61,280 bases of DNA from an uncultured Pseudomonadota bacterium (GCA_946479855.1 CAMLHL010000008.1:1-61280); one strand, 5' to 3'. Shown: positions 44,387 through 52,851, counted from the first letter of the stretch. The notes: generated by a model not told the origin, from the sequence alone. Made by a program: numbers and translations.

Positions 44387-45604
44387 ATGAACTGGCAGAC
44401 GTTTAAACAGATGTACATGGTTCGTTTCTGGTCGCCGGTACCGGCGGTCATTGCGGCTGGAGTATTGTCCTCATACTACTTCGGCATTACCGGGACCTTC
44501 TGGGCTGTTACCGGTGAATTCACTCGCTGGGGCGGTCATCTGCTGCAGATGATCGGCTACCATCCAGAGTCGTGGGGTTATTTCAAGATCATCGGCCTGA
44601 ACGGCACACCACTGGACCGGATAGATGGAATGATGATCATTGGCATGTTTGTCGGTTGCCTGTCTGCGGCACTCTGGGCCAACAACGTTAAGTTACGTCT
44701 GCCACAGCATCGTATCCGAATTCTCCAGGCAGTGTCTGGCGGACTGATTGCTGGTTTTGGTGCGCGCCTGGCGATGGGGTGCAATCTGGCCGCCTTCTTC
44801 ACCGGCATTCCTCAGTTTTCTTTACATGCTTGGTTTTTTGCTTTGGCGACAGCCGTCGGTTCTTGGTTCGGCGCACGCTTTACCATGCTGCCGTTGTTTC
44901 GTGTTCCGGTAACCCTACAAAAGGTATCGACTGCGCTGTCACTCAGTCACGACGCAGGCCGAGCCTCCAGGCGATTTCGTCTCGGTCTTCTGATCTTTGC
45001 CGGGTTTGCCTTATGGGCTGTCGGGAAAAGTTTTGAAGCACCGAAACTCGGTCTGGCCGCCATGTTTGGCCTGGCCTTCGGCCTGATCATCGAACGGGCG
45101 CAAGTTTGCTTTACGTCAGCTTTCCGTGACTTGTGGCTAACGGGTCGAACCCAGATGGCCAAGGCAATCATCATCGGGATGGCCGTCAGTGCGATCGGTG
45201 TTTACAGTTATGTACAACTGGGGGTTCCGCCGAAAATACTCTGGGCCGGACCGAATGCCATCGTCGGTGGTCTGTTGTTTGGTTTCGGTATCGTATTGGC
45301 CGGAGGATGTGAAACTGGCTGGATGTACCGCGCGGTTGAAGGGCAGGTGCATTATTGGTGGGTGGGTTTGGGGAATATCATCGGCGCGACCGTACTTGCC
45401 GCGTGGTGGGATAGCATTGCGCCGGTTGCCGCCACGAACTTCGAAAAAATCAATCTGCTTAACGTTTTTGGGCCGCAGGGAGGCTTGATCGTAACTTACC
45501 TGATGTTGGCGTCGGCGATGCTGGCAGTACTATGGTGGGAAAAACGCTTCTTTGTCGCCAAGGCCGCTACAGCCAGAATGGAATTAGCTCAGGAGAGCGT
45601 ATGA
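44387..45604 (+). CDS. yedE: YedE/YeeE-family membrane transporter (sulfur/selenium)
   Basis: 405 residues from ATG 44387; AAGGAGG lies 11 bases upstream, a rather long spacer. About ten membrane helices in two repeats. Conserved cysteines sit in LAMGCNLAAFFTGIP, ERAQVCFTSAFRDLWL and LAGGCETGWMYRAVEG, the arrangement of YeeE/YedE (TsuA-like) thiosulfate transporters and the selenium-associated YedE group. Imports a sulfur or selenium species. It overlaps yedF by four bases. Confidence 0.88.
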   Translation: MNWQTFKQMYMVRFWSPVPAVIAAGVLSSYYFGITGTFWAVTGEFTRWGGHLLQMIGYHPESWGYFKIIGLNGTPLDRIDGMMIIGMFVGCLSAALWANNVKLRLPQHRIRILQAVSGGLIAGFGARLAMGCNLAAFFTGIPQFSLHAWFFALATAVGSWFGARFTMLPLFRVPVTLQKVSTALSLSHDAGRASRRFRLGLLIFAGFALWAVGKSFEAPKLGLAAMFGLAFGLIIERAQVCFTSAFRDLWLTGRTQMAKAIIIGMAVSAIGVYSYVQLGVPPKILWAGPNAIVGGLLFGFGIVLAGGCETGWMYRAVEGQVHYWWVGLGNIIGATVLAAWWDSIAPVAATNFEKINLLNVFGPQGGLIVTYLMLASAMLAVLWWEKRFFVAKAATARMELAQESV

Positions 45605-45840
45605 GCAATGCGACAGTTATCCCCGATTATCGTCTGGACATGCAGGGGGAACCTTGCCCCTATCCGGCTATTGCTACCTTAGAGATGTTGCCAAAACTCA
45701 AGCCTGGCGAGATTCTGGAAGTGATTTCCGATTGTCCTCAATCAATTAACAACATTCCGCTGGATGCTCGGAATCACGGCTACGAGGTTCTCGAAATCCA
45801 GCAGAACGGCCCGACAATCCGGTATTTGATTCGGCGCTGA
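45601..45840 (+). CDS. yedF: YedF/TusA-like sulfurtransferase
   Basis: 79 residues from ATG 45601, which overlaps the yedE stop as ATGA. SirA/TusA fold with the active cysteine in LDMQGEPCPYPAIATLEML, then GEILEVISDCPQSINNIPLD. Carries persulfide or perselenide between donor and acceptor proteins. The DsrE-YedE-YedF order suggests transporter plus carrier working together. Confidence 0.9.
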   Translation: MSNATVIPDYRLDMQGEPCPYPAIATLEMLPKLKPGEILEVISDCPQSINNIPLDARNHGYEVLEIQQNGPTIRYLIRR

Positions 45841-46221
45841 GATTAGTATGACTGGTCGGCCGGTTCTTAAACTGGTCGATCACTGCTGCTTGCTTTTTGT
45901 TGCTCAGCCGCTCTTCGGGGAATGATGGGTTTCAACGGTAGTCACCGACAGAAAAGGGGAGGTTCCCGTCTTTGAATTCAAAATGCAATAGGCATCAGGC
46001 CGTATCCGGCCAGAAGCGGCTGTTCACCTATCCCTGGTAGCGGATATTCAAAGGGCAGCTCCGATGTGAAAGCTGCCGAATGGCCTGTACGTGTCACCAC
46101 AGCCATCACGACCGCGGGAATGAACTACTTGACCGTACGACAGCTGTTTAGCCTTTAGAGGATACGTGCAGCAGCATCCCGAATCCGTGAAGCCATAGCG
46201 TACTGTTGTTCAGATGCGGAA
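45841..46221. other. Intergenic region (381 bases)
   Basis: Between convergent yedF and carbonic anhydrase genes. No gene, clear terminator or transposon end was recognised. Confidence 0.5.
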
Positions 46222-46899
46222 CTATCCGGCAACGACACGCCGCATCGATGTCTTGTCGTACAACCAGGTGTCGTCAAAGAAGGTCACTTCTCCGCTGGCC
46301 AAGTTGTGTTTGGCGCCAATGATGCCTACCTTGCCGGCGGCGATCATGTGCTCAAGGATGTAGCTGCGGTTGATGATCGATCGTACCGAGCGGCGCACGT
46401 TCAGGTCGGCAACATTCTCCACGAACGCCGTATTCTTCGAATTGCGCCTTGCCTGATCAGGAGTTTGGCGCTCTTCGTACACGGCCGGTTGTATTTTCGA
46501 AAGCAGTTCCGTCAGGTTGCCAAGCTCCACGTGGTCGCAGGCCCCCTTGATTGCCCCGCACGAGGTATGTCCGAGCACCACAATCAGTTTCGATCCAGCC
46601 ACGTGGCATGCAAACTCGAGACTACCGAGGATGTCGGTGTTGATTACGTTGCCCGCGATGCGTACGGAGAAGATGTCGCCCAGGCCTTGGTCAAATATCA
46701 GTTCGGCTGACGTCCGGCTGTCGATGCAGCTGACGATGGTGGCGAACGGCCATTGCCCGTCGCGCGTCTCATTGGCCTGCTGCAGTAAGTCGCGGCTGGC
46801 GCGCAGGTTGTTGACGAAACGGGTGTTGCCCTCTTTGAGAAACTGCAGGGCAAGTCCCGGGGTGCAGGTGGTTTGAGTTTCGGAGGTGTGCGTTTTCAT
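46222..46899 (-). CDS. Beta-class carbonic anhydrase
   Basis: 225 residues. Interconverts CO2 and bicarbonate with zinc held by Cys-His-Cys. Ligand motifs: IVSCIDSRTSAELIF (CxDSR), VVLGHTSCGAIKGAC (HxxC). Other family stretches: FVNNLRASRDLLQQ, FSVRIAGNVINTDILGSLEF. Cytoplasmic. Divergent from a LysR regulator with 108 bases between starts, suggesting LysR control. Confidence 0.93.
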   Translation of the reverse strand: MKTHTSETQTTCTPGLALQFLKEGNTRFVNNLRASRDLLQQANETRDGQWPFATIVSCIDSRTSAELIFDQGLGDIFSVRIAGNVINTDILGSLEFACHVAGSKLIVVLGHTSCGAIKGACDHVELGNLTELLSKIQPAVYEERQTPDQARRNSKNTAFVENVADLNVRRSVRSIINRSYILEHMIAAGKVGIIGAKHNLASGEVTFFDDTWLYDKTSMRRVVAG

Positions 46900-46964
46900 C
46901 GTGAATCGTTTCTTGATTTTCGATCAATTGAGCTTGACTGCCATGATAGCTAGAATAAAAAATA

Positions 46965-46983
46965 ATTAATAATCGATATTAAT
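46965..46983. promoter_or_regulatory. AT-rich inverted repeat in the carbonic anhydrase/LysR divergent region
   Basis: ATTAAT-A-ATCGAT-ATTAAT lies 25 bases before the LysR start. Position and symmetry fit a LysR operator that also serves the divergent gene. Confidence 0.5.
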
Positions 46984-47007
46984 GATCGTACGCATAGAAA
47001 AAAATCT

Positions 47008-47922
47008 ATGAATGCAACCTTTCGCCAGTTGCGCCTCTTTCTGGCGCTGGCCGAGTGCGGCAGCATCACCGGCGCCGCCAAAGCATGCCATGTCACGCAG
47101 CCAACAGTGTCGATGCAATTGCGCGAGCTCGCCGATGCCGTCGGCCTGCCCTTGTATGAACAGATCGGGAAGCGCCTTCACCTGACCGAAGCTGGCGAGG
47201 CGCTCGCCGAGACAGCTCGGGCAATGCTCGACGAATGGATCTCCTTCGAGCAGGTCGTCAATGCCATGAAAGGGCTAGAGCAGGGACGGTTGCGGGTCGC
47301 GCTGGTCAGCACCGCGAAATACTTCGTCCCGCGTCTACTGGGCGGCTTTTGTACGGAGCACCCGAACATCGAGATCGCGCTCGAGATTCTGAACCGCGAT
47401 GGTGTCGTCGCACGCCTACGCGAAAACCGCGATGATCTTTACATCATGTCCTTGCCACCTGAGAACCTTGACCTTGAACAGCATGCATTTCTGGACAACC
47501 CCTTGGTCATGATTGCTCCCGAAGGGCACAGACTGCAGGGGCGTCATCTAAAACTCACGGACCTCCTGGCGGAGCGATTCATCCTTCGAGAACGTGGTTC
47601 TGGAACACGCCTCGCATGCGATGCTTACTTCGCGCGCCGGGCTTTTGTACCTGCTGTGCGGCTCGAGTTGGGCAGCAACGAGGCGATCAAGCAGGCAGTG
47701 TCGGGGGGGCTTGGTCTTGCGGTGGTCTCGCGCCATACACTTGCAGCCCGGCCCGAGGACGATCAGCTGACAATTCTCGACGTGACAGGTTTCCCGCTCC
47801 AGTCACGCTGGTTCACGCTGTATCCTCGAGGCAAAAGGCTTTCTCCGGCTGCGACCGTTTTCCTCGAACATCTGAAACGCTCAGCGTTCGAATGGAGTGA
47901 GCGGCGCGAGTCAGGCATGTAG
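47008..47922 (+). CDS. LysR-family regulator, CbbR/CynR-like
   Basis: 304 residues. N-terminal HTH: RQLRLFLALAECGSITGAAK then TQPTVSMQLRELADAVGLPL. Effector domain with LRVALVSTAKYFVPRLLGGF, GTRLACDAYFA and GSNEAIKQAVSGGLGLAVVS. CbbR-type proteins control CO2-fixation and related genes and sense metabolites such as NADPH; CynR controls cyanase with carbonic anhydrase. The divergent carbonic anhydrase supports a CO2/bicarbonate-linked role. Confidence 0.88.
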   Translation: MNATFRQLRLFLALAECGSITGAAKACHVTQPTVSMQLRELADAVGLPLYEQIGKRLHLTEAGEALAETARAMLDEWISFEQVVNAMKGLEQGRLRVALVSTAKYFVPRLLGGFCTEHPNIEIALEILNRDGVVARLRENRDDLYIMSLPPENLDLEQHAFLDNPLVMIAPEGHRLQGRHLKLTDLLAERFILRERGSGTRLACDAYFARRAFVPAVRLELGSNEAIKQAVSGGLGLAVVSRHTLAARPEDDQLTILDVTGFPLQSRWFTLYPRGKRLSPAATVFLEHLKRSAFEWSERRESGM

Positions 47923-48169
47923 CAGGCAAGATAGAGAAGGTGAACGGGTTGAATGGCGAAACAGAAAACAGCCCCCAAATTGTGACGCATACCCACAAAA
48001 CACCGAAACCGCCATGGAATACCCAGCACGTTGAGCCAAGCTGAGTTGAGGATCGCCCCTAGCTTGTTACATCGTTTGCCGTGCCGAATTTTCCGGCCCG
48101 CCGAGGCTGTCGGCCTTTCGGGATTGGTTGCTCAAGGAAGTCTCGGAGTCACCACGGAAAGTGCCTCCC

Positions 48170-48199
48170 CCTATGAAGCGAAGTGATTCGCTTCATAGG
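48170..48199. terminator. Perfect 13-bp stem-loop between convergent genes
   Basis: CCTATGAAGCGAA-GTGA-TTCGCTTCATAGG. It lies between the LysR gene and the convergent DUF302 gene, 13 bases beyond the latter. No U-tract is present on either side. Confidence 0.5.
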
Positions 48200-48212
48200 C
48201 GGATAGGCATCG

Positions 48213-48701
48213 TCAGCGCCAGCCGGCCAGCACCGTTGCACGCTCTACCAGTTCGCGAAGAAGCTGCTCCCCGTGCTGCCTTCCGACGGTCCCCTCTCCG
48301 GGAGAACGGTAGGCCAGGTGGACGACCTTCGGTTCAACGGTGGTCGAGTAGATCGAAATGGACAATGGGCAAAGCGCCAACTGGCCGGGGTCTTCGCTTA
48401 CCAGTTGCCAGGCCAGGCGGGCGCTGCAGAATTGTATAGTCTCCGCTTTGACGTAGGGGTTCGTCCCATAGCCCAGAGCCTCGCCGGTGCGTTCCAGCAT
48501 GCGGTTGAAGGGGATGGTGGCGCTAACCACCAGACCCGCGGACTCGATGGCTTCGATCACTGCCTCGCGGACGTCGGCGACGCTGGTGCCGGCCACTACT
48601 CGTGTACGGATATCGTCGCCCCTGGCCGTTCCGGCCATCAGCGCCAGCATGCCTAAGGCAACAAAAAGACCACGCAAGGGCACAAACGCAATGAAGCTCA
48701 T
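48213..48701 (-). CDS. Exported DUF302-domain protein
   Basis: 162 residues. Signal peptide (LFVALGMLALMAGTARGDD) followed by a DUF302-type fold: SVADVREAVIEAIESAGLVV, FNRMLERTGEALGYG, ETIQFCSARLAWQLV and LCPLSISIYSTTVEP. DUF302 proteins are found with periplasmic redox and sulfur systems; function unknown. The ATG overlaps the TetR stop as ATGA, so it is the last gene of this minus-strand cluster. Confidence 0.82.
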   Translation of the reverse strand: MSFIAFVPLRGLFVALGMLALMAGTARGDDIRTRVVAGTSVADVREAVIEAIESAGLVVSATIPFNRMLERTGEALGYGTNPYVKAETIQFCSARLAWQLVSEDPGQLALCPLSISIYSTTVEPKVVHLAYRSPGEGTVGRQHGEQLLRELVERATVLAGWR

Positions 48702-49264
48702 CCCCTCGCCAATGCCAGCACCTGCACAAACCCCGCCAACACGTCGGATCGGGACTGCCTGGCCCGTCCGACCAGGCTGCCGCCTTCAAGCGACGCCAGA
48801 ACCAGGCGAGCAAGCCCGGCAGCGCCGTCTTCCCAGCGGAGCGCCCCAGCCTGGATTCCCGATTCGATGACCCGGGTCAGCCATTTCAGGTGGAGGTCGA
48901 AATAGGCCCGCACCTTCCCATGCATCGATGGGGGCAGGGCAGCCAGTTCGGCCGACAGGGCGCAACATAGGGGGCGCAACTGCTCGTCGAATCCTTCGAG
49001 AAAGAGCTCACTGTACTGTTGCAGGCGAGAGACGGCATCAGGATGAACGGCCTCGATCTCCGCCAGCGCCTCGACGAAACGGGACATCCCTAGCTCGGCG
49101 ACCTCCTCGGCCAGGCATTGCTTGGTGGGAAAGTGATAGTGGATGCTGGCCTTGGTAATGCCGATCTTCTCGGCCAGGTCAGCATAAGAGAAGGCCGCGT
49201 AGCCTCCACGACGGATCAGGCACTCGGCCTCGGCCAGCAACTGGTAACGGGTAGGGGCGCTCAT
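48698..49264 (-). CDS. TetR-family regulator
   Basis: 188 residues. N-terminal TetR HTH: LLAEAECLIRRGGYAAFSYA, DLAEKIGITKASIHYHFPTK, QCLAEEV. The C-terminal ligand domain ends ARLVLASLEGGSLVGRARQS, as in AcrR/NemR-type members. The start has no strong ribosome binding site and lies 54 bases after the hydrolase gene. It probably binds the 18-bp inverted repeats at 51134 and 52340, which precede the other genes of this cluster. Confidence 0.9.
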   Translation of the reverse strand: MSAPTRYQLLAEAECLIRRGGYAAFSYADLAEKIGITKASIHYHFPTKQCLAEEVAELGMSRFVEALAEIEAVHPDAVSRLQQYSELFLEGFDEQLRPLCCALSAELAALPPSMHGKVRAYFDLHLKWLTRVIESGIQAGALRWEDGAAGLARLVLASLEGGSLVGRARQSRSDVLAGFVQVLALARG

Positions 49265-49318
49265 GCGGCGAAGGGTATCATTTCCCGTTCCGTCAACGAA
49301 AGCCGCCGGCGAAGCGCC

Positions 49319-50269
49319 TCACAGCGGGCGCTCCTTGGCTAGGGCTGCTTCCTCGACTTTGGGGAACAGGCGTGCGACCGAGCGAAGGTATTCGGTGTGC
49401 GCCATCGGCAAGGACTCGTAGCGCTTGGGTAACGGCTGTGTGAGCGTCTCATTCATATCCAGCCCACGGTCCGCCGCCTGACGGAGCGATCCGGTCAGCC
49501 AGACCAGCCAATCGCGAGTCCAGCCGATGGCGGCGATATTATGCGACACCACTCCGTGCCCGGGCACTAGCACCTTGGCCTCTCCGCCCATCATCAACGC
49601 CTCAAGTTTGGAGAGCGACGACAGCCAGTGATCTACGTCGGCATGGGGCGTGGTCGGCGCCCGTCCGTCAAACACCAGGTCGCCGGCAAACAAGACGCCG
49701 CTGGTTTCGTCCAGCAGCGCCAGATCGGATCCTGTGTGTCCATCCAGCGCCAGCACCCGCAGGCGCCTGCCAGCGACGATGAGAAGGCCGGCCTCGAGCG
49801 TCCGCGTCGGTGCCACGACTTCTGTGCCGGAGATCCAATCGCCGCTCATGCGGAAAAGGTTTTCTGCGAAGGCATTGCCTTCGGCGGCAATGCTCTTCTG
49901 CACCTCTGCCAGGGTTGCGATCGGGATATCTGAAAACGCCTGGTTGCCGAGGAAATGGTCGGGATGATGGTGAGTGTTGATGGCCATCACCACCGGCTTG
50001 TCCGTCACCCGGGCAATGGCTTCACGCATCTGCCTCCCGTAGCGTAGCGACGGGCCGGTGTCGATGACCACCACTCCCTGGGGGCCGACGATGAAGCCGG
50101 TATTGACGATATTGCCACCGTTCGTGGTATTGAAATCCTCGGTTTTGCCGATGAAGACGTACACATCCGGCGCAACAGGTTGGGGTTCCAGCCGGTAGTC
50201 CATGTCTGTAGCGTGAACCGCTGCGGACATCCCGATCCAGGCGAGCAGCACAAGCATTAATCGTTTCAT
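49319..50269 (-). CDS. Periplasmic metallo-beta-lactamase-fold hydrolase (quinoprotein relay type)
   Basis: 316 residues. Signal peptide (LMLVLLAWIGMSAAVHA). Zinc ligands in INTHHHPDHFLGN, LALDGHTGSDLALLD, FAGDLVFDGRAP and VLVPGHGVV. It resembles the quinoprotein relay system zinc metallohydrolase family, which accompanies PQQ-dependent dehydrogenases and SoxYZ-like carriers. The ATG overlaps the SoxYZ-like stop as ATGA. Chemistry unknown. Confidence 0.82.
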   Translation of the reverse strand: MKRLMLVLLAWIGMSAAVHATDMDYRLEPQPVAPDVYVFIGKTEDFNTTNGGNIVNTGFIVGPQGVVVIDTGPSLRYGRQMREAIARVTDKPVVMAINTHHHPDHFLGNQAFSDIPIATLAEVQKSIAAEGNAFAENLFRMSGDWISGTEVVAPTRTLEAGLLIVAGRRLRVLALDGHTGSDLALLDETSGVLFAGDLVFDGRAPTTPHADVDHWLSSLSKLEALMMGGEAKVLVPGHGVVSHNIAAIGWTRDWLVWLTGSLRQAADRGLDMNETLTQPLPKRYESLPMAHTEYLRSVARLFPKVEEAALAKERPL

Positions 50270-51036
50270 GGTGCGATCCTCGCATTCAGCTTGTTGCCGT
50301 TGTTGTCCCGCCCCTCGGCCAGCAGCGCACCTTCGGTCCTGCCCCGATTCAGCGTGAACACCGGGTTCTCACTCACCGGCTGGAAAAGTTCCAGGCGCGC
50401 CATCGGCTTGCCAGCCTCATCGCGGAAAACCAGAGTCTCCAGATAAAAAGGTGGTATTCCGGCGACCAATCCGGTATCCATGGGATGGATGATGCGCAGA
50501 CGTACCCGACCAGACATCGGTCCTTCTGTCCAGACACGAGACGACACCTGGTTCAAGCGCTGCTGCCATTCGGGGGATGCTGAGCCAAAGGAAGGGGCCG
50601 TGCAGCCGCCGCCGATGGTATTGACCAGCCTCCCGCCGACATGCCACACCCCATCGCCGGTACGGGCAGCGGCACGCACCGGCGTAGTCTGCTGCAGCTT
50701 GGCCCGGAAGCTGATAAAGGGCGGTATCGCATCGGGGTGGAAACGAAGGATTTCGAAAATTGGATTGAAGTCGGCAAAAACCAGCACCTCCTTCACGTCG
50801 GGCAAAGTGCTTGCATCTACTGTGATCGGCACATTCAGCGGATCCTCGGCAGTTTCGGGTGCTTCGACCTTCACTCGCGAATCAAATACGTATGTCTTCC
50901 CCGCCAAAAAAAGGCGCTCCATGTCATTCCACTGGACCGATCGCAGCGGGTCGGCTTCTTTTTCCGCGGCCGCCAGCGGTGATACTCCCATCGCCGCAGC
51001 TGCGATGGCTGCAATGATCGATGCTGTCAATCTCAT
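50266..51036 (-). CDS. SoxYZ-like carrier of quinoprotein-dehydrogenase type
   Basis: 256 residues from ATG 51036 with AAGGAGG upstream. Signal peptide (ASIIAAIAAAAMGVSPLAAA). A SoxY-like half (NVPITVDASTLPDVKEVLVF, ADFNPIFEILRF, NTIGGGCTAPSFG, with the carrier-type GGC motif) is fused to a SoxZ-like half (GRVRLRIIHPMDTGL, TLVFRDEAGKPMARLELFQP, SENPVFTL). Such fused proteins sit beside quinoprotein dehydrogenases. The Cys in GGGC may carry a substrate as in SoxY. An operator copy lies 98 bases upstream. Confidence 0.85.
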   Translation of the reverse strand: MRLTASIIAAIAAAAMGVSPLAAAEKEADPLRSVQWNDMERLFLAGKTYVFDSRVKVEAPETAEDPLNVPITVDASTLPDVKEVLVFADFNPIFEILRFHPDAIPPFISFRAKLQQTTPVRAAARTGDGVWHVGGRLVNTIGGGCTAPSFGSASPEWQQRLNQVSSRVWTEGPMSGRVRLRIIHPMDTGLVAGIPPFYLETLVFRDEAGKPMARLELFQPVSENPVFTLNRGRTEGALLAEGRDNNGNKLNARIAP

Positions 51037-51133
51037 CGCTCTTCCTCCTTGGTTTGGCGCCACTTTCCCGTTGGCTATAGGCATGCCTGGGTGCGGGGTA
51101 TGTATGGCAAAGTAATGTTAGCATGATAATGCT

Positions 51134-51151
51134 ATCTACTAGTTGGTAGAT
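51134..51151. promoter_or_regulatory. Putative TetR operator, copy 1
   Basis: ATCTAC-TAGTTG-GTAGAT is an 18-bp inverted repeat, identical to that at 52340. It lies upstream of the SoxYZ-like operon. The 50 bases toward the gene also match the second copy region. Confidence 0.7.
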
Positions 51152-51181
51152 TGGCAAGTGCGCATAGTTGTCACTCGCTCG

Positions 51182-51742
51182 TCAGGATTTCAGCAAGTGG
51201 CTGACGAGGGCGACGATGTCTGCGTCATCGAATTCGCGCCCGCCGACCGCGCGGAAGGCGATGCGGCCTTGACGATCCACCAGCAAAGAGGTTGGCACCA
51301 CCTTCACTGACCAGCGGGCCATCGCTTTGGAATCGCGGTCGAAGAGCACTGGAAGATCGGGGTTGCCGATGAAATCGAAAACGGTTTCAGGATCCTCGCC
51401 GATGTTCACGGCGAAAATCTCGAATGCTTCCGTGCTGAAGTGCTTCTTCAGGCGACTTAGCGACGGCAGTTCCTGGCGGCAGGGCGGGCACCAGGTTGCC
51501 CAGAAATTGATCAACACGACCTTACCGCGATACGCGGCGAGATCGACCGCCTTGCCGTCGGCATCGGGCAGACGCAAGAGGGGCGCCGGTAGCGCGCCGG
51601 CAACGCCCGCCATGCCCCGGCCCTGCGCCCTTCCAGGTGCCGACCAGACTGTGAGGGCGGCGCCAGCCAAGGCCGTCAGTTTGGCCAAAAAGCGCCGACG
51701 ATCAGTCGCGCGCGCAGTCGAGTTGCTCAATGACGATTTCAT
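51182..51742 (-). CDS. TlpA-like thiol-disulfide oxidoreductase
   Basis: 186 residues from ATG 51742 (GAGGGAGAG upstream). Twin-arginine-like signal (TDRRRFLAKLTALAGAALTV). Thioredoxin fold with active site WATWCPPCRQELPSL and cis-Pro in VVPTSLLVDRQGR. Periplasmic reductant or maturation factor, for instance keeping the SoxYZ-like Cys reduced. It overlaps the upstream unknown gene by 41 bases. Confidence 0.9.
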   Translation of the reverse strand: MKSSLSNSTARATDRRRFLAKLTALAGAALTVWSAPGRAQGRGMAGVAGALPAPLLRLPDADGKAVDLAAYRGKVVLINFWATWCPPCRQELPSLSRLKKHFSTEAFEIFAVNIGEDPETVFDFIGNPDLPVLFDRDSKAMARWSVKVVPTSLLVDRQGRIAFRAVGGREFDDADIVALVSHLLKS

Positions 51743-52247
51743 GCTCTCCCTCAGGGTCGTGGTAGCGGGCAAACAGGCGGAAGGGCGGTCGCGGGACAGC
51801 GGCCAGTGTTGCCATGCCCATGATCCAGTCGCCCGGCTCGAAGACGTTTTCGCTCTGGAACTGCGCCCAACGGAAGGCGATGCGTGCTGGCTGCGATACG
51901 CCGGCGCGCTCCCATTCCGTTTCCCAACTCTCCGGTAATCGCAGCGCTATCTCGGTGTTGTCGGCGCCGACGGCGCGCCATTCGTTCAGGCGGGTCTCGA
52001 TGGCGATGCCGCTGTCGTTGCGCATGCCGAATGAGAAACCGCAGGTGGCTGCATAAGGCAGTATCGCCGTGGCGTTGAAACCACGGTTGACGTAGAAGGC
52101 GGAGCGCCACCTCTGCGAGAGCGCACTGACGCTGAGGGTCACACTGCTGTGCCGGCTATTACGGGACCAGGAGTTGTCGTCCGCAGTGCTGCTACCGACG
52201 AGCGCCAATGCCAATGCGGTCCCTGTCAGGATAGGGCGGAAATACAT
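51702..52247 (-). CDS. Unknown exported protein of the quinoprotein-relay-like cluster
   Basis: 181 residues from ATG 52247 (AAAGAGGAAGC upstream). Signal peptide (ILTGTALALALVGSSTA). The mature part is beta-rich (HSSVTLSVSALSQRWRSAFY, GFSFGMRNDSGIAIETRLNE, RLFARYHDPEGEHEIVIEQL) with two cysteines. Family not recognised. First gene of its operon, with an operator copy 93 bases upstream and tlpA overlapping its end. Confidence 0.65.
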   Translation of the reverse strand: MYFRPILTGTALALALVGSSTADDNSWSRNSRHSSVTLSVSALSQRWRSAFYVNRGFNATAILPYAATCGFSFGMRNDSGIAIETRLNEWRAVGADNTEIALRLPESWETEWERAGVSQPARIAFRWAQFQSENVFEPGDWIMGMATLAAVPRPPFRLFARYHDPEGEHEIVIEQLDCARD

Positions 52248-52339
52248 GCTTCCTCTTTGGTGCAGAGCCGGTTCCCTATTAGTCAAAGGCATGTCTGGGT
52301 ACGGGCCATGTAGACAACTAGAATTGAAGTTTGCATACT

Positions 52340-52357
52340 ATCTACTAGTTGGTAGAT
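52340..52357. promoter_or_regulatory. Putative TetR operator, copy 2
   Basis: The same 18 bases, ATCTAC-TAGTTG-GTAGAT, between divergent genes: 51 bases before the MaoC start and 93 before the unknown exported protein. It could control both directions. Confidence 0.7.
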
Positions 52358-52407
52358 ACACAAGCGGGCGGCTGAGCTGCCAGTTTCAGATGTGTGTTGG
52401 AGGCGAC

Positions 52408-52851
52408 ATGAGCGAGATCAACGTGTGGGCCAGGACTCTGCAGGGTATGCCGCGTGCGGAAGCCACTGCAGAGCGCAGGAAAACCATGAGCATGCGAGAC
52501 ATTGAACTCTTTACTGAGATAACCGGAGACCGCAATCCACTGCATTACGACGAGGCACTCGTTCGCAAATCAATATTTGGCGGCCTCATTGTTCAGGGAG
52601 GAGTCACGTCGGGGCTCCTCAACGCGATCGTCGCAGAAGACCTTCCCGGTCCTGGCTCAGTATTTCTTGGGATGGAATTAAAATTCTCGAAAGCTGTTTT
52701 CGTTGGTGACACTGTAACGGCGCGCGTAGTGGTGAAAACAGTGCGCGAGGACAAGCCAATCTGCACGATCGAAGTTGGTGTGACGAATCAGAACGGTGAC
52801 GTCTGCCTCAGCGGCACAGCCACAACCTATACCACGCCACTCAAGCCTTGA
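52408..52851 (+). CDS. MaoC-like (R)-specific enoyl-CoA hydratase
   Basis: 147 residues from ATG 52408 behind TGGAGGCG. Hot-dog fold with the hydratase motif FTEITGDRNPLHYDEALVRK (Asp and His catalytic) and FGGLIVQGGVTSGLLNAIVA. PhaJ-type enzymes add water to trans-2-enoyl-CoA. Divergent from the quinoprotein-relay-like cluster and sharing its operator region, so it may be a TetR target. Confidence 0.88.
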   Translation: MSEINVWARTLQGMPRAEATAERRKTMSMRDIELFTEITGDRNPLHYDEALVRKSIFGGLIVQGGVTSGLLNAIVAEDLPGPGSVFLGMELKFSKAVFVGDTVTARVVVKTVREDKPICTIEVGVTNQNGDVCLSGTATTYTTPLKP

